Assembly: GCA_020845695.1 (NCBI GenBank)
Contig: JADLFG010000077.1
Coordinates: forward strand, 1-17,455
Direction: 5' to 3'
DNA from: Thermoleophilia bacterium
GTDB lineage: Bacteria; Actinomycetota; Thermoleophilia; Gaiellales; Gaiellaceae
DNA length: 17,455 nt
The notes below the pieces were generated by a model. The model had not been told where the DNA came from. It saw only the letters and a list, made by a program, of their open reading frames with translations, and searched no databases. The position numbers and the translations under genes are program-made. Below, one piece after another: positions 7,366 through 14,355 of this stretch. The first letter of the stretch is position 1; each line of letters begins with the position of its first letter.

Positions 7366-8560
7366 CCGGGGCGAGCAGCTGGACGGCGGTTGCCGCGTAG
7401 ACCCGGGCGGCCGTGTGGATGTCGGCCACGTCGAGCCACTCGTCCGGCATGTAGACCGGCTCGCGGCCCGGCCCGTAGATCACGGTCGGGGCGAGCTGGC
7501 CGACGCTGGCCGTATCGGCGAGCCAGGAGCCGGCGCTGTAGCGGGGCTCCGACCCCGTGATCGCGGCGATCGAGCGGGCGAGCGCCGCCGTCAGGGGGTG
7601 GTCGCGGGCGATCAGGTGGGGCCGCTTGCGGTCGGCCAGCACGAGCTCGTAGCGCGCTTCCGGGTCACGCGCGCGGGCGCGCTCGATCGCGCCCTCGATC
7701 AGCGCCCGCACCTCCTCCTCCTCGACGCCCGGCTGGGGACGGGAGTCGATGCGGATCACGCACTCGTCGGGGATCATCGACGGCCCCCCGGGTGGCAGGC
7801 CGGCGTAGATCCGCCCGACCGCCGTGTAGAGCTCGGGCCCGAACAGCTCGACCGTCTCGGCTGGCAGATCGGGCATGTGGCGCAGCGCCTCGACCTCCTC
7901 GACGAGCGGCACCATCTTCGCGATCGCGTTGACCGCGAGATGGCGGTGGCAGGTGTGGGCGGCGCGGCCGATCGCGGTCACGTCCCAGTAGAGGCGGCCC
8001 CGGTGACCGAGGTAGATCTCGAGGTCGGTCAACTCACCGAGGATCGAGAAGTCGGCCGAGTGCTCCTCGAAGAAGCGGATCGCGCCCTGCTGCTGGCCCA
8101 TGTGGTCGGCGACCGCCGCCAGCAGGACCTTGCCGCACCAGAGCGAGCGGTCGCGGGCGAGCGCGGCGGTCGCCTCGGTCAGCGTGGCGACACCGGCCTT
8201 CATGTCCATCACCGCGTGCCCGTGCACCTTCCCGTCCTCGAGCCGGCCCGAGTAGGGATCGCCGCTCCAGCCGACGCAGACCGGCTTCGTGTCGATGTGG
8301 CCGGTGAGGACGAGCGTCGGCCCGGGTCGCCCCGAGTCGACGACGCCGACGACGTTCGGGCGGTCGGGCAGCGCGTCCTGGAGGTAGACGTCGTCGAAGC
8401 CCATCCGCTCCATCCGCGCCTGCAGGTACCGCGCGATCTCCCCTTCTTCCCCCTGGACGCTCGGGATGCGCACGAGCTCGCACGTCAGCGCGACCGCGTC
8501 GTCGGCGTCGACGAGAGCGGCGGCGGCTGCGAGCGTGGTGTCGGTGGGAGAGATGGACAT
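7358..8560 (-). CDS. M20-family (ArgE/DapE/YlmB-like) hydrolase with altered catalytic residues
   Basis: 400-residue protein of the M20 amidohydrolase family, which includes YlmB, the deformylase of N-formyl-aminomethylpyrimidine in the Bacillus thiamine-salvage pathway. Conserved parts are LVLTGHIDTKPV (His88, Asp90), HGHAVMDMKAG (Asp119), ILGELTDLEI (Glu176) and GRAAHTCHRH (His202, dimer-domain His). Two canonical sites are changed. The usual Asp-Glu-Glu catalytic/metal motif reads Asp152-His153-Met154 (AVADHMGQQQG), and the C-terminal metal His of the HTPDE-type motif is Tyr370 (VYMPDEWLD). The start ATG at 8560 is preferred to in-frame codons further upstream because those run through the shared promoter and into the regulator. 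It is the first gene of the seven-gene operon. It may be a hydrolase with an altered metal centre or a non-metallo derivative. Confidence 0.88.
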   Translation of the reverse strand: MSISPTDTTLAAAAALVDADDAVALTCELVRIPSVQGEEGEIARYLQARMERMGFDDVYLQDALPDRPNVVGVVDSGRPGPTLVLTGHIDTKPVCVGWSGDPYSGRLEDGKVHGHAVMDMKAGVATLTEATAALARDRSLWCGKVLLAAVADHMGQQQGAIRFFEEHSADFSILGELTDLEIYLGHRGRLYWDVTAIGRAAHTCHRHLAVNAIAKMVPLVEEVEALRHMPDLPAETVELFGPELYTAVGRIYAGLPPGGPSMIPDECVIRIDSRPQPGVEEEEVRALIEGAIERARARDPEARYELVLADRKRPHLIARDHPLTAALARSIAAITGSEPRYSAGSWLADTASVGQLAPTVIYGPGREPVYMPDEWLDVADIHTAARVYAATAVQLLAPGG

Positions 8561-8678
8561 CGAGATCAGATATGAGATACGACGCCAGTCTACGGGGCGG
8601 GCCGAGCGCCCGTCAAGCGACAGCCCGTCGCGAGCGACGGAGACAGCCGGAGCGCCGAGATACGATGTACGAGCTGTC
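8561..8678. promoter_or_regulatory. Divergent promoter region between the seven-gene operon and the GntR regulator
   Basis: 118 bp. It has an AT-rich box ATATGAGATACG at 8570-8581, whose GAGATACGA core recurs at 8657-8665, 14 bp before the regulator's ATG. Between them is a perfect inverted repeat CCGTCGC-GA-GCGACGG (8625-8640), a candidate operator for a dimeric regulator. TACGAT at 8661-8666 could be the -10 element for the regulator, giving a very short leader. Self-regulation by the adjacent GntR protein is inferred from position. No thiamine (TPP) riboswitch signature was recognised. Confidence 0.55.
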
Positions 8679-9341
8679 ATGGCCAAACACGCGCGCGAGA
8701 AGATCCTGCCCGCCCAGCTCGAGCGTCGCGTCTACGAGCGGCTCCGTGACGAGATCGTCTCGGGCGTGCTCCAGCCCGGGGCGCAGCTCGTCGAGGCGCG
8801 CATCGCCGAGGAGCTCGGCGTCTCGAAGACCCCCGTGCGGGAGGCGCTGATCCGCCTCCAGCGCGACGGCCTGGTCGAGATCGAGCCCTACCGCGGCGCC
8901 CGCGTGCTGGAGCCGTCCACCGAGGACGTGCGCGAGGTGCTCGAGCTGCGGCTCCTGCTCGAGTGCCAGATCGCCCGCGAGCTCGCCCGCAGACGCCCGC
9001 CCGACGTGCTGTCCGCGCTCGCAGCGTCGATCGAGGAGAGCAAGCGCGCCCTCGCCGCGGAGGACACCCAGCGGCTGCTCGACGCACTGACCGAGTTCTC
9101 GGACGTGCTCGCAGACGCATCCGGAAACAGCCGCATGGGCAAGCTGCTCATTGATCTGCGCAGCGTCCTGCTCCTGATCGGCTCGAGCTCGCTTCGCTCC
9201 CCCGGCCGGGAGGCGCGCTCGATCCTCGAGCACGAGGCGATCCTCGCCGCGATCCGTGCCGGCGACGAGGACGCGGCCGCTGAGGCGACCGCGCTGCACA
9301 TCGGCTCGATCGAGCGCGACTCGGCTGCGCGACCGGGCTGA
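8679..9341 (+). CDS. GntR-family transcription regulator, FCD subfamily
   Basis: 220 residues. The N-terminal winged helix (about 11-77) has the family's LRDEIVSGVLQPGAQLVEA and ELGVSKTPVREALIRLQRDG (recognition helix) followed by the wing YRGARV. The C-terminal all-helical FCD domain starts near 83 (VREVLELRLLLE). FCD domains normally bind a metal with Asp-x-x-Phe-His and two later His. Here the first site reads LTEFSDVLADASGN, so the His is Ser141 and the Asp at -4 is Leu, while His185 (LEHEAI) and His207 (ALHIGS) remain. ATG 8679 is chosen because the helix-turn-helix follows at the usual distance and longer in-frame reading crosses the shared promoter. Such regulators usually repress a neighbouring operon and respond to a small organic acid; the effector here may be the pyrimidine or its acid. 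Confidence 0.93.
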   Translation: MAKHAREKILPAQLERRVYERLRDEIVSGVLQPGAQLVEARIAEELGVSKTPVREALIRLQRDGLVEIEPYRGARVLEPSTEDVREVLELRLLLECQIARELARRRPPDVLSALAASIEESKRALAAEDTQRLLDALTEFSDVLADASGNSRMGKLLIDLRSVLLLIGSSSLRSPGREARSILEHEAILAAIRAGDEDAAAEATALHIGSIERDSAARPG

Positions 9342-9347
9342 GCCCGG
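9333..9347 (+). terminator. Short stem-loop spanning the regulator's stop codon
   Basis: CCGGGC (9333-9338) pairs with GCCCGG (9342-9347), with the TGA stop forming the loop. There is no T-tract. The 175 bp between this gene and the convergent deacetylase otherwise hold only G+C-rich sequence with no gene. Confidence 0.35.
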
Positions 9348-9500
9348 CGCCCCAGCCCGGTCCGCCAGGCCGCGCGGGCGACGCGCGCTTTCGGCCTCGC
9401 CAGGTCGCTCCGGCGCCGGGTTTCGGTCCCCGGGGATCTGCGCCCGGCCTGCGCGCTCCTGGCCGTCCCGGGCCCGGCCGAACGCCGCGCGATCACGGCT

Positions 9501-9514
9501 CTCGGTCGACCGAG
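9501..9514 (-). terminator. Palindrome just beyond the deacetylase stop
   Basis: CTCGGTCGACCGAG is a perfect 14-bp palindrome lying 2 bp beyond the minus-strand stop at 9517. It could fold as a 5-bp stem with a TCGA loop. Terminator role is inferred from position only. Confidence 0.35.
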
Positions 9515-9516
9515 GC

Positions 9517-10632
9517 TCAGGCGAGCGCGGGCCAGTGGCGCGCCAGGAACGAGCGCTGCTCGTCGAGCGCCGAGCGCTGCCACGGCGCTTCCTCGCGACA
9601 GCACGCCTGCCCGGCCACGAACGGCTCGAACGGGTCACCGTGGCGCGGTCCGCCGGCCAGCGTCTCGACGACCGCGAGCCAGCAGAATGGCGCGTACACG
9701 TGGCTGTACCCGCCCTCCTGGATCGAGACGAGTCGCCCGGCGCAGACGGCGTCCGCCACGGCGAGCAGCCTCGCGGCGATCCCGGCGAAGCCCGTGGCGG
9801 TGACGCCCAGCCGAGCGAGCGGGTCGAACAGGCTCGCGTCCACCCCACAGGCGACGATCACGAGCTCGGGCTCGAACGCGCGTAGGAGCGGGCAGACGAG
9901 CTCGTCGAGCGCCCTGTGGTAGCCGGGGTCGCCGGTGCCCGCGGGGAGGTTGACGTTCACGTTGAAGCCGGCCCCGGCGCCCTCCCCGACCGTCTCGACC
10001 GTGCCCGTCTCGACCGGGAAGCTGCGGTCCTGGTGGATCGAGACCGTGAGCACGGTCGGGTCGGAGAGGAAGATCGCCTCGGTGCCGTTGCCGTGATGGG
10101 CATCGATGTCGACGATCGCGACCCGCTCGAGCCCGTGCTCGGCCTGAGCGGCGCGGGCCGCGACCGCGCAGTTGTTGAAGATGCAGAAGCCGTAGCCCGA
10201 GTCGCGCCAGGCATGGTGGCCGGAGCGGCGCAGCATCGCGTGGGCGTTGCGCACCCGGCCGCTGAGGACCAGCTCGAGCGCGGTCAGCGCGGAGCCGGCC
10301 GAGAGCAGCGCGAGCCCGTAGGAGCGGCCGTCCATCGGCGTGAAGCCACCGCCCGCGTCGCCCCGCCCGGCGGCCGACTCGGCTTCCATCCGCTCCACGT
10401 GCTCGCGCGAGTGAACGCGCAGAAGCTCGTCGACCGTCGCCTCGCGCGGCACCGCCAGCGTGAGCCGCTCGTCGAGCCCGGCCGCACGGACCAGCTTGCG
10501 GGTGCGGACGATCCGGGCGGTCGAGTCCACGTGCAGGTCGTCCTCGACCAGGCCCTCGATCGGGAGGTAGATCGCTCCGCGACCCATGTCGTGCGTCGCG
10601 AAACGATCGTCCCAGCAGAGCGCCGTGCTCAC
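9517..10632 (-). CDS. Class II histone deacetylase-like amidohydrolase (acetylpolyamine amidohydrolase family)
   Basis: 371-residue zinc amidohydrolase of the HDAC/acetylpolyamine amidohydrolase superfamily. In bacteria these remove acyl groups from small amines such as polyamines. Visible motifs are the His139-His140 pair (RRSGHHAWRDSGYGFCIFNN), the zinc ligands Asp177 and His179 (VDIDAHHGNGT), Asp265 (ACGVDASLFDPL) and the transition-state Tyr309 (QEGGYS). The GTG at 10632 is taken as start because family members begin in the same way (STALCWDDRF) and a GGAGGGG sequence lies 8-10 nt upstream. A more distal ATG at 10701 falls inside a probable operator. It is divergent from the transporter operon, so it may remove an N-acyl group from the imported compound, complementing the unusual M20 protein. 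Substrate unknown. Confidence 0.9.
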   Translation of the reverse strand: MSTALCWDDRFATHDMGRGAIYLPIEGLVEDDLHVDSTARIVRTRKLVRAAGLDERLTLAVPREATVDELLRVHSREHVERMEAESAAGRGDAGGGFTPMDGRSYGLALLSAGSALTALELVLSGRVRNAHAMLRRSGHHAWRDSGYGFCIFNNCAVAARAAQAEHGLERVAIVDIDAHHGNGTEAIFLSDPTVLTVSIHQDRSFPVETGTVETVGEGAGAGFNVNVNLPAGTGDPGYHRALDELVCPLLRAFEPELVIVACGVDASLFDPLARLGVTATGFAGIAARLLAVADAVCAGRLVSIQEGGYSHVYAPFCWLAVVETLAGGPRHGDPFEPFVAGQACCREEAPWQRSALDEQRSFLARHWPALA

Positions 10633-10761
10633 CGTGTCCACCCCTCCGCCGACGTTGACAGGACGCGCGCCGGCGTCTAGCGTACCCTCTCCGTATCTCA
10701 TATATCAACATCGCCGGAGAGTCGAGGACTAACCATATGCAGTGCGGGCCCGTCGGAATGG
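10633..10761. promoter_or_regulatory. Divergent promoter region between the deacetylase and the transporter operon
   Basis: 129 bp with an AT-rich block at 10692-10708. Its CGTATCTCATAT (10692-10703) is the exact reverse complement of the 12-bp box at 8570-8581 near the regulator. A second AT-rich spot lies around 10734-10739 (CATATG), a possible -10 for the transporter. CCCCTCC at 10641-10647 is the deacetylase ribosome binding site on the minus strand. No TPP riboswitch elements were recognised. Confidence 0.55.
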
Positions 10762-11568
10762 ATGCCGATGGCCAGTGAGCGTTCCCCGAGTGCGCCGTCC
10801 GCGACGGCAGGCTCCGGCGGGGACTCGCCGATCGCGATCCGCGGCGTGCGCCAGACGTTCGGGGAGACGCTCGCGCTCGACGGGATCGACCTCGACGTCC
10901 CGATCCACACGCGGCTCGGGATCGTGGGACCGAGCGGGTGCGGGAAGTCGACCCTGCTCTCGGGCATCGCCGGGCTGATCGAGCCCCAGTCCGGCTCGAT
11001 CGCAATCGGCTCGGCGACGACCGCCCGCGACCGTCTCGCTCGCTGCGCCCTGATGCCGCAGAAGGATCTGCTCCTGCCCTGGCGCAGCGCACTCGACAAC
11101 GCCTGCCTCGCGCTCGAGAACCGGGGCGTCCCCCGCCGGGGCGCGCGCGAGCGCGCGCGGCCGCTGTTCGAGCGCTTCGGGCTCGCGGAATTCGAGGAGC
11201 ACATGCCGGCACAGCTCTCCGGCGGCATGCGCCAGCGGGTCGCCTTCCTGCGCACGCTGATGGCCGAGAAGGCCGTGCTCCTGCTCGACGAGCCGTTCGC
11301 CGCGCTCGACTCGATCACGCGCGCGAGCATGCAGGAGTGGCTGCTCGGCGCGCTCGAGCAGGAGCCGAAGACAGCGCTGCTCGTCACCCACGACGTCGAC
11401 GAGGCGCTGCTTCTGACGCACCGGGTCGTCGTCATGTCCGCGCGGCCAGGACGGATCGTGCGGGAGCTGGCAACCGGCTTCCCCCGTGACGTGCCGAGGC
11501 GCGAGATTGTCACCTCCCGCGAGTTCGCGGGCCTGAAGGAGCAGGCGCTGGAGGCGCTGGGACTGTGA
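10762..11568 (+). CDS. thiZ: ABC transporter ATP-binding protein, thiamine-pyrimidine (ThiZ-like) / SsuB-TauB type
   Basis: 268-residue ATPase of the nitrate/sulfonate/pyrimidine importer family. It has Walker A GPSGCGKST (56-64), the Q-loop MPQKDLLLPW (about 97-106), signature LSGGMRQR (151-158), Walker B VLLLDEPF (171-178) and the switch His in VTHDVDEAL (208-216). The first 22 residues are a loose Ser/Ala/Gly tail, so the true start may be ATG 10762 or ATG 10768; the ribosome binding site is weak (GGAATGG). It powers import by the permease whose GTG overlaps its stop (GTGA, 11565-11568). The family also carries sulfonates and nitrate; the pyrimidine role rests on the binding protein and three tenA genes. 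Confidence 0.92.
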   Translation: MPMASERSPSAPSATAGSGGDSPIAIRGVRQTFGETLALDGIDLDVPIHTRLGIVGPSGCGKSTLLSGIAGLIEPQSGSIAIGSATTARDRLARCALMPQKDLLLPWRSALDNACLALENRGVPRRGARERARPLFERFGLAEFEEHMPAQLSGGMRQRVAFLRTLMAEKAVLLLDEPFAALDSITRASMQEWLLGALEQEPKTALLVTHDVDEALLLTHRVVVMSARPGRIVRELATGFPRDVPRREIVTSREFAGLKEQALEALGL

Positions 11569-12392
11569 CGACCGCCAGCGTTCAGGACCTCGTGCGCGCC
11601 GCCCACAGGCGCCGGATGGCAGCGTGGAGTCGCCGCGCCTCCCACGCGTACGGCCCCGCGGCGATCCTGGTCGTCGCCGGGATCGGTCTGTGGGAGCTGC
11701 TCATCCGCCTCCTGGACGTGCAGCATTTCATCTGGCCGGCGCCGTCTCTGATCGCGGCGACGATCCGGGACGAGATTCCCGATCTGGGCCACCATACGCT
11801 CGTCACCCTGGGCGAGGTCGCGGCGGGATTTGCGGTCGCGGTGGCCGCCGGGCTCGGGCTCGGCATCCTCCTCCACGTCTCCGCGATCGTGCGCCGCGCG
11901 CTGTACCCGATCCTGATCGCGTCGCAGAGCGTGCCGACGATCGTGCTCGCGCCCGTGTTCGCGCTCGTCCTCGGCTACGGCCTCGCGCCGATTCTCGCCG
12001 TGATCGCACTGTTCTGCTTCTTCCCGATCGTCGTTGGCACGATCGACGGCCTGCGCGGCGTCGACCGGGAGTACGTCCGGATGATGCTGACGCTCGACGC
12101 GTCGCGGACGGGCATCTTCCGGCGCGTGGAGCTCCCGGCGGCGCTGCCGCTGATCTTCACCGGCACGCGGGTGTCGGCGACCTACGCCGCGATCGGCGCC
12201 GTGTTCGGGGAATGGGCTGGGTCCGACCAGGGCCTCGGCTGGCAGATGCTCCAGGCGAAGGGTCGGCTCGACACGGAGCTCGTGTTCGCTGACATCGTCT
12301 TCATCACCGCGATGGCGCTCGCTCTCTTCGGGCTCGTCTCGCTGATCGAGCGACTGGCGATCCCCTGGGCGCGAAGCGGGGGGCCGCGATGA
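11565..12392 (+). CDS. thiX: ABC transporter permease, ThiX-like / SsuC-TauC type
   Basis: 275-residue inner-membrane permease with about six hydrophobic segments: near 32-50 (PAAILVVAGIGLWELLIRLL), 80-104, 112-136, 138-158, 200-220 and 243-265. The cytoplasmic EAA-type coupling loop that meets the ATPase lies around 165-195 (EYVRMMLTLDASRTGIFRRV...LPLIFTGTR). GTG start overlaps the ATPase stop by 4 bp, so the two are translationally coupled. It is followed by 67 bp before the binding lipoprotein. Homodimeric assembly with two ATPases is the family norm. Confidence 0.92.
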   Translation: MTTASVQDLVRAAHRRRMAAWSRRASHAYGPAAILVVAGIGLWELLIRLLDVQHFIWPAPSLIAATIRDEIPDLGHHTLVTLGEVAAGFAVAVAAGLGLGILLHVSAIVRRALYPILIASQSVPTIVLAPVFALVLGYGLAPILAVIALFCFFPIVVGTIDGLRGVDREYVRMMLTLDASRTGIFRRVELPAALPLIFTGTRVSATYAAIGAVFGEWAGSDQGLGWQMLQAKGRLDTELVFADIVFITAMALALFGLVSLIERLAIPWARSGGPR

Positions 12393-12459
12393 CGTGACGT
12401 GGCGAGCGGCCGGCCCCGCGCGGGGCGGGCGAGGAGAGCGAACGGAACGAAAGGAGAGG

Positions 12460-13596
12460 ATGATGAAGACAGACGCACGGCGGCCGGCGCTCCTGCTCGC
12501 GCTCCTGGTTGCCATGCTCGCGCTCGCAGCCTGCGGCGGCGAGAGCGCCGAGGAGGAGCCGGCCGCGACCACGGAGGCTCCGGCGGCGACCGAGGAGGCC
12601 CCACCGGCCACGACCGAGGAGGCGCCGCCCGCCGCGACCGAGGAGGCCCCACCGGCCACGACGGAGGAGGCTCCTCCGACTCCGGCGTCGCTCAAGGTGG
12701 CGCTCGACTGGTTCCCGAACCCCGATCACGTCTCCCTCTACAGCGCCCTCGACAACGGCCTCTTCGAGGAGCAGGCTCTCGATGTCTCGTTCGAGGTCCC
12801 CTCCGACGTCACCGCGGGTCTGAAGCTCGTAGCGACCGGCGAGTTCGACCTCTCGATCTACTACCAGGGCGACATGTTCTACGCAGCGCTCGAGGGCCTG
12901 CCCGTGATCGGCGTCGGGGCGCTGATCCCGCAGCCGCTCAACTCGCTGATCGCGCCCGCCGGCTCGAAGGTGACGGGGCTCGACACGATTGCGGGAGCGA
13001 CGATCGCCGAGACCGGCGGCCCGTTCATCGCCGCGATCTTCAAGACGATGCAGGACGAGCTCGGCCTCGCGAAGGACGACTTCAAGACCGTCAACGTCGG
13101 CTACGACCTGCTGCCCGCGGTCCTGACCGGGAAGGCCGACGCGATGATCGGCGCCTACGCCAACATCGAGGGGAACGTCCTCAAGCTCGAGACCGGAGCC
13201 GATCCGACCGTGATCACGCTCGACCAGCTCGGCGTGCCCACGTTCGACGAGCTGTTGATCGTCGCCAACAGCGAGCGGCTGCAGAGCGACGCCGCCTACG
13301 CGGACGCGGTCGCCCGCTTCGTCAGCGCCGTCGCGGCCGGGCAGGTGGCCGCGCAGGCTGATGCGCCCGGCTCGATCGAGAGCATGGAGACGAACACCGA
13401 GTACAAGCCGGAGGAGATCGAGCTGATGGTGCCGACGACGCTCGAGCTGCTCAACTCGCCGTCCGGCCTTGCCCCGCTCTGCTTCGACCTCGCGGCGTGG
13501 GACGCATTCGGACAGTGGATGGTGGAGAACGCGCTGATCGAGACCCCGGTCGACGTCTCGACGATCGCGACGAACGACTACAACGCCGGCTGCTAG
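12460..13596 (+). CDS. thiY: NMT1/THI5-like substrate-binding lipoprotein (ThiY-like)
   Basis: 378-residue extracytoplasmic binding protein. Residues 1-25 form a lipoprotein signal (Arg-containing start, LLLALLVAMLALAA, lipobox LAAC with Cys25). Residues about 29-75 are a low-complexity Glu/Ala/Pro/Thr tether with repeated TEEAPPAT units. The ligand-binding domain begins at SLKVALDWFPNPDH and continues with GEFDLSIYYQGDMFYAALEGLPV, VGALIPQPLNSLI and a C-terminal lobe. The LDWFPNPDH start is typical of the THI5/NMT1 family, whose ThiY members bind formyl-aminomethyl-methylpyrimidine. AAAGGAGAGG immediately precedes ATG 12460 and ATG 12463; the second has the better spacing. It is followed by a strong stem-loop and then tenA-3. 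Sulfonate or other pyrimidine ligands cannot be excluded. Confidence 0.9.
   Translation: MMKTDARRPALLLALLVAMLALAACGGESAEEEPAATTEAPAATEEAPPATTEEAPPAATEEAPPATTEEAPPTPASLKVALDWFPNPDHVSLYSALDNGLFEEQALDVSFEVPSDVTAGLKLVATGEFDLSIYYQGDMFYAALEGLPVIGVGALIPQPLNSLIAPAGSKVTGLDTIAGATIAETGGPFIAAIFKTMQDELGLAKDDFKTVNVGYDLLPAVLTGKADAMIGAYANIEGNVLKLETGADPTVITLDQLGVPTFDELLIVANSERLQSDAAYADAVARFVSAVAAGQVAAQADAPGSIESMETNTEYKPEEIELMVPTTLELLNSPSGLAPLCFDLAAWDAFGQWMVENALIETPVDVSTIATNDYNAGC
12568..12684 (+). repeat. In-frame tandem repeat coding for the lipoprotein tether
   Basis: Four 24-bp units at 12589-12612, 12613-12636, 12637-12660 and 12661-12684 encode TEEAPPAT, TEEAPPAA, TEEAPPAT and TEEAPPTP, preceded by a shorter 21-bp unit at 12568. 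Units one and three are identical, giving a 48-bp higher-order period. Such tethers space a binding lipoprotein from the membrane and vary in copy number by slippage. Confidence 0.85.
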
Positions 13597-13605
13597 CAGG
13601 AGGGT

Positions 13606-13635
13606 CGGGAGGGGCCGGAGGACCGGCCCCTCCCG
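13606..13635 (+). terminator. Perfect 13-bp stem-loop between the binding protein and tenA-3
   Basis: Arms at 13606-13618 and 13623-13635 pair perfectly (C-GGGAGGGGCCGG) across an AGGA tetraloop, 9 bp after the lipoprotein stop and 21 bp before tenA-3. No T-tract follows. It could be a partial terminator or a 3' stabiliser that lets the binding protein be made in excess over TenA-3, a common arrangement in transporter operons. Confidence 0.7.
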
Positions 13636-13656
13636 CCCGCCCGGAGAGGATCGCCG

Positions 13657-14337
13657 ATGACGAGCACGACCGGACTGTCGCTGAGCCAGGAGCTCTGGGA
13701 GGAGACCGCGGACATCTATGCGGGCGTCCTGCGCCATCCGTTCATGACGGGACTCACGGACGGCACCCTGCCGGAGGAGTCGTTTCGCTTCTACATCGTC
13801 CAGGACACGCTCTACCTGCGCGAGTACGCCCGGGTGCACAGCGTCGCCGCCGGCAAGGCCGGGTCGCCTCACGACATGCAGCACTTCAACCGGATCGCGG
13901 CCGAGCTCGTCCACGCCGAGCAGACGGTGCACGCGGACTTCTTCCGCGAGTGGGGGCTCTCAGACGAGGACGTCTGGGCCACGCCGATGGCGCCGACGAA
14001 CGTCGCCTACACCACGTACATGCTCTCGGCGGCGTACGGCGGCACGTTCGCCGAGGCCGTCGGCGCCGTGCTGCCGTGTGCGTGGATCTACCTCGAGGTC
14101 GGCAAGGAGCTGGTCCGCGCCGGCTCCCCGCACCCGCTCTACCAGCGCTGGATCGACATGTACGGCAGCGAGGAGTACGCGGAGATCGTGCGGGTCGTGA
14201 TCGACATGGCCGACCGGCTCGGGCCCGGCCTGAGCCCGCAGGAGCGGGCGCTCGTGACGGAGCGGTTCGTGGTCGGCGCCCGCTACGAGTGGATGTTCTG
14301 GGACATGGGCTACCGGCGCGAGGCCTGGCCCGTCTGA
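13657..14337 (+). CDS. tenA: TenA-family aminopyrimidine aminohydrolase / thiaminase II homologue, copy 3
   Basis: 226-residue TenA-family protein with canonical residues Asp50 (FYIVQDTLYL), Tyr118 in NVAYTTYM, nucleophile Cys141 in LPCAWIYLEV, Tyr162/Trp165 in PLYQRWIDMY and Glu211 in GARYEWMFWDMGY. GGAGAGG 8 nt before ATG 13657 supports the start. It is the last gene of the transporter operon, 60 bp after the binding-protein gene, so it is probably the enzyme that processes the imported compound first. Its sequence differs from copies 1 and 2 in the N-terminus and in the helix around 85-105 (HAEQTVHADFFREWG), the region that copies 1 and 2 share, so it is an older or separately acquired paralogue. 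Confidence 0.95.
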   Translation: MTSTTGLSLSQELWEETADIYAGVLRHPFMTGLTDGTLPEESFRFYIVQDTLYLREYARVHSVAAGKAGSPHDMQHFNRIAAELVHAEQTVHADFFREWGLSDEDVWATPMAPTNVAYTTYMLSAAYGGTFAEAVGAVLPCAWIYLEVGKELVRAGSPHPLYQRWIDMYGSEEYAEIVRVVIDMADRLGPGLSPQERALVTERFVVGARYEWMFWDMGYRREAWPV

Positions 14338-14342
14338 GCGCG

Positions 14343-14354
14343 CGCCGGCCGGCG
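14343..14354. terminator. Palindrome between two convergent genes
   Basis: CGCCGGCCGGCG is a perfect 12-bp palindrome filling most of the 18 bp between tenA-3 and the convergent amidohydrolase stop. It may serve both transcripts as a bidirectional stem; no T-tracts are present. Confidence 0.4.
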
Positions 14355-14355
14355 A

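Noticed and set aside
10633..10701. ATG 10701 as start of the HDAC-like gene
   Set aside because: It would put 23 non-family residues across the promoter box; GTG 10632 has a ribosome binding site and a family-like N-terminus.
10633..10761. TPP riboswitch before the transporter operon
   Set aside because: The conserved core sequences were not found by eye on either strand.
12589..12684. CRISPR-like or regulatory tandem repeat
   Set aside because: Units are contiguous, multiples of three and in frame, coding for the lipoprotein tether.
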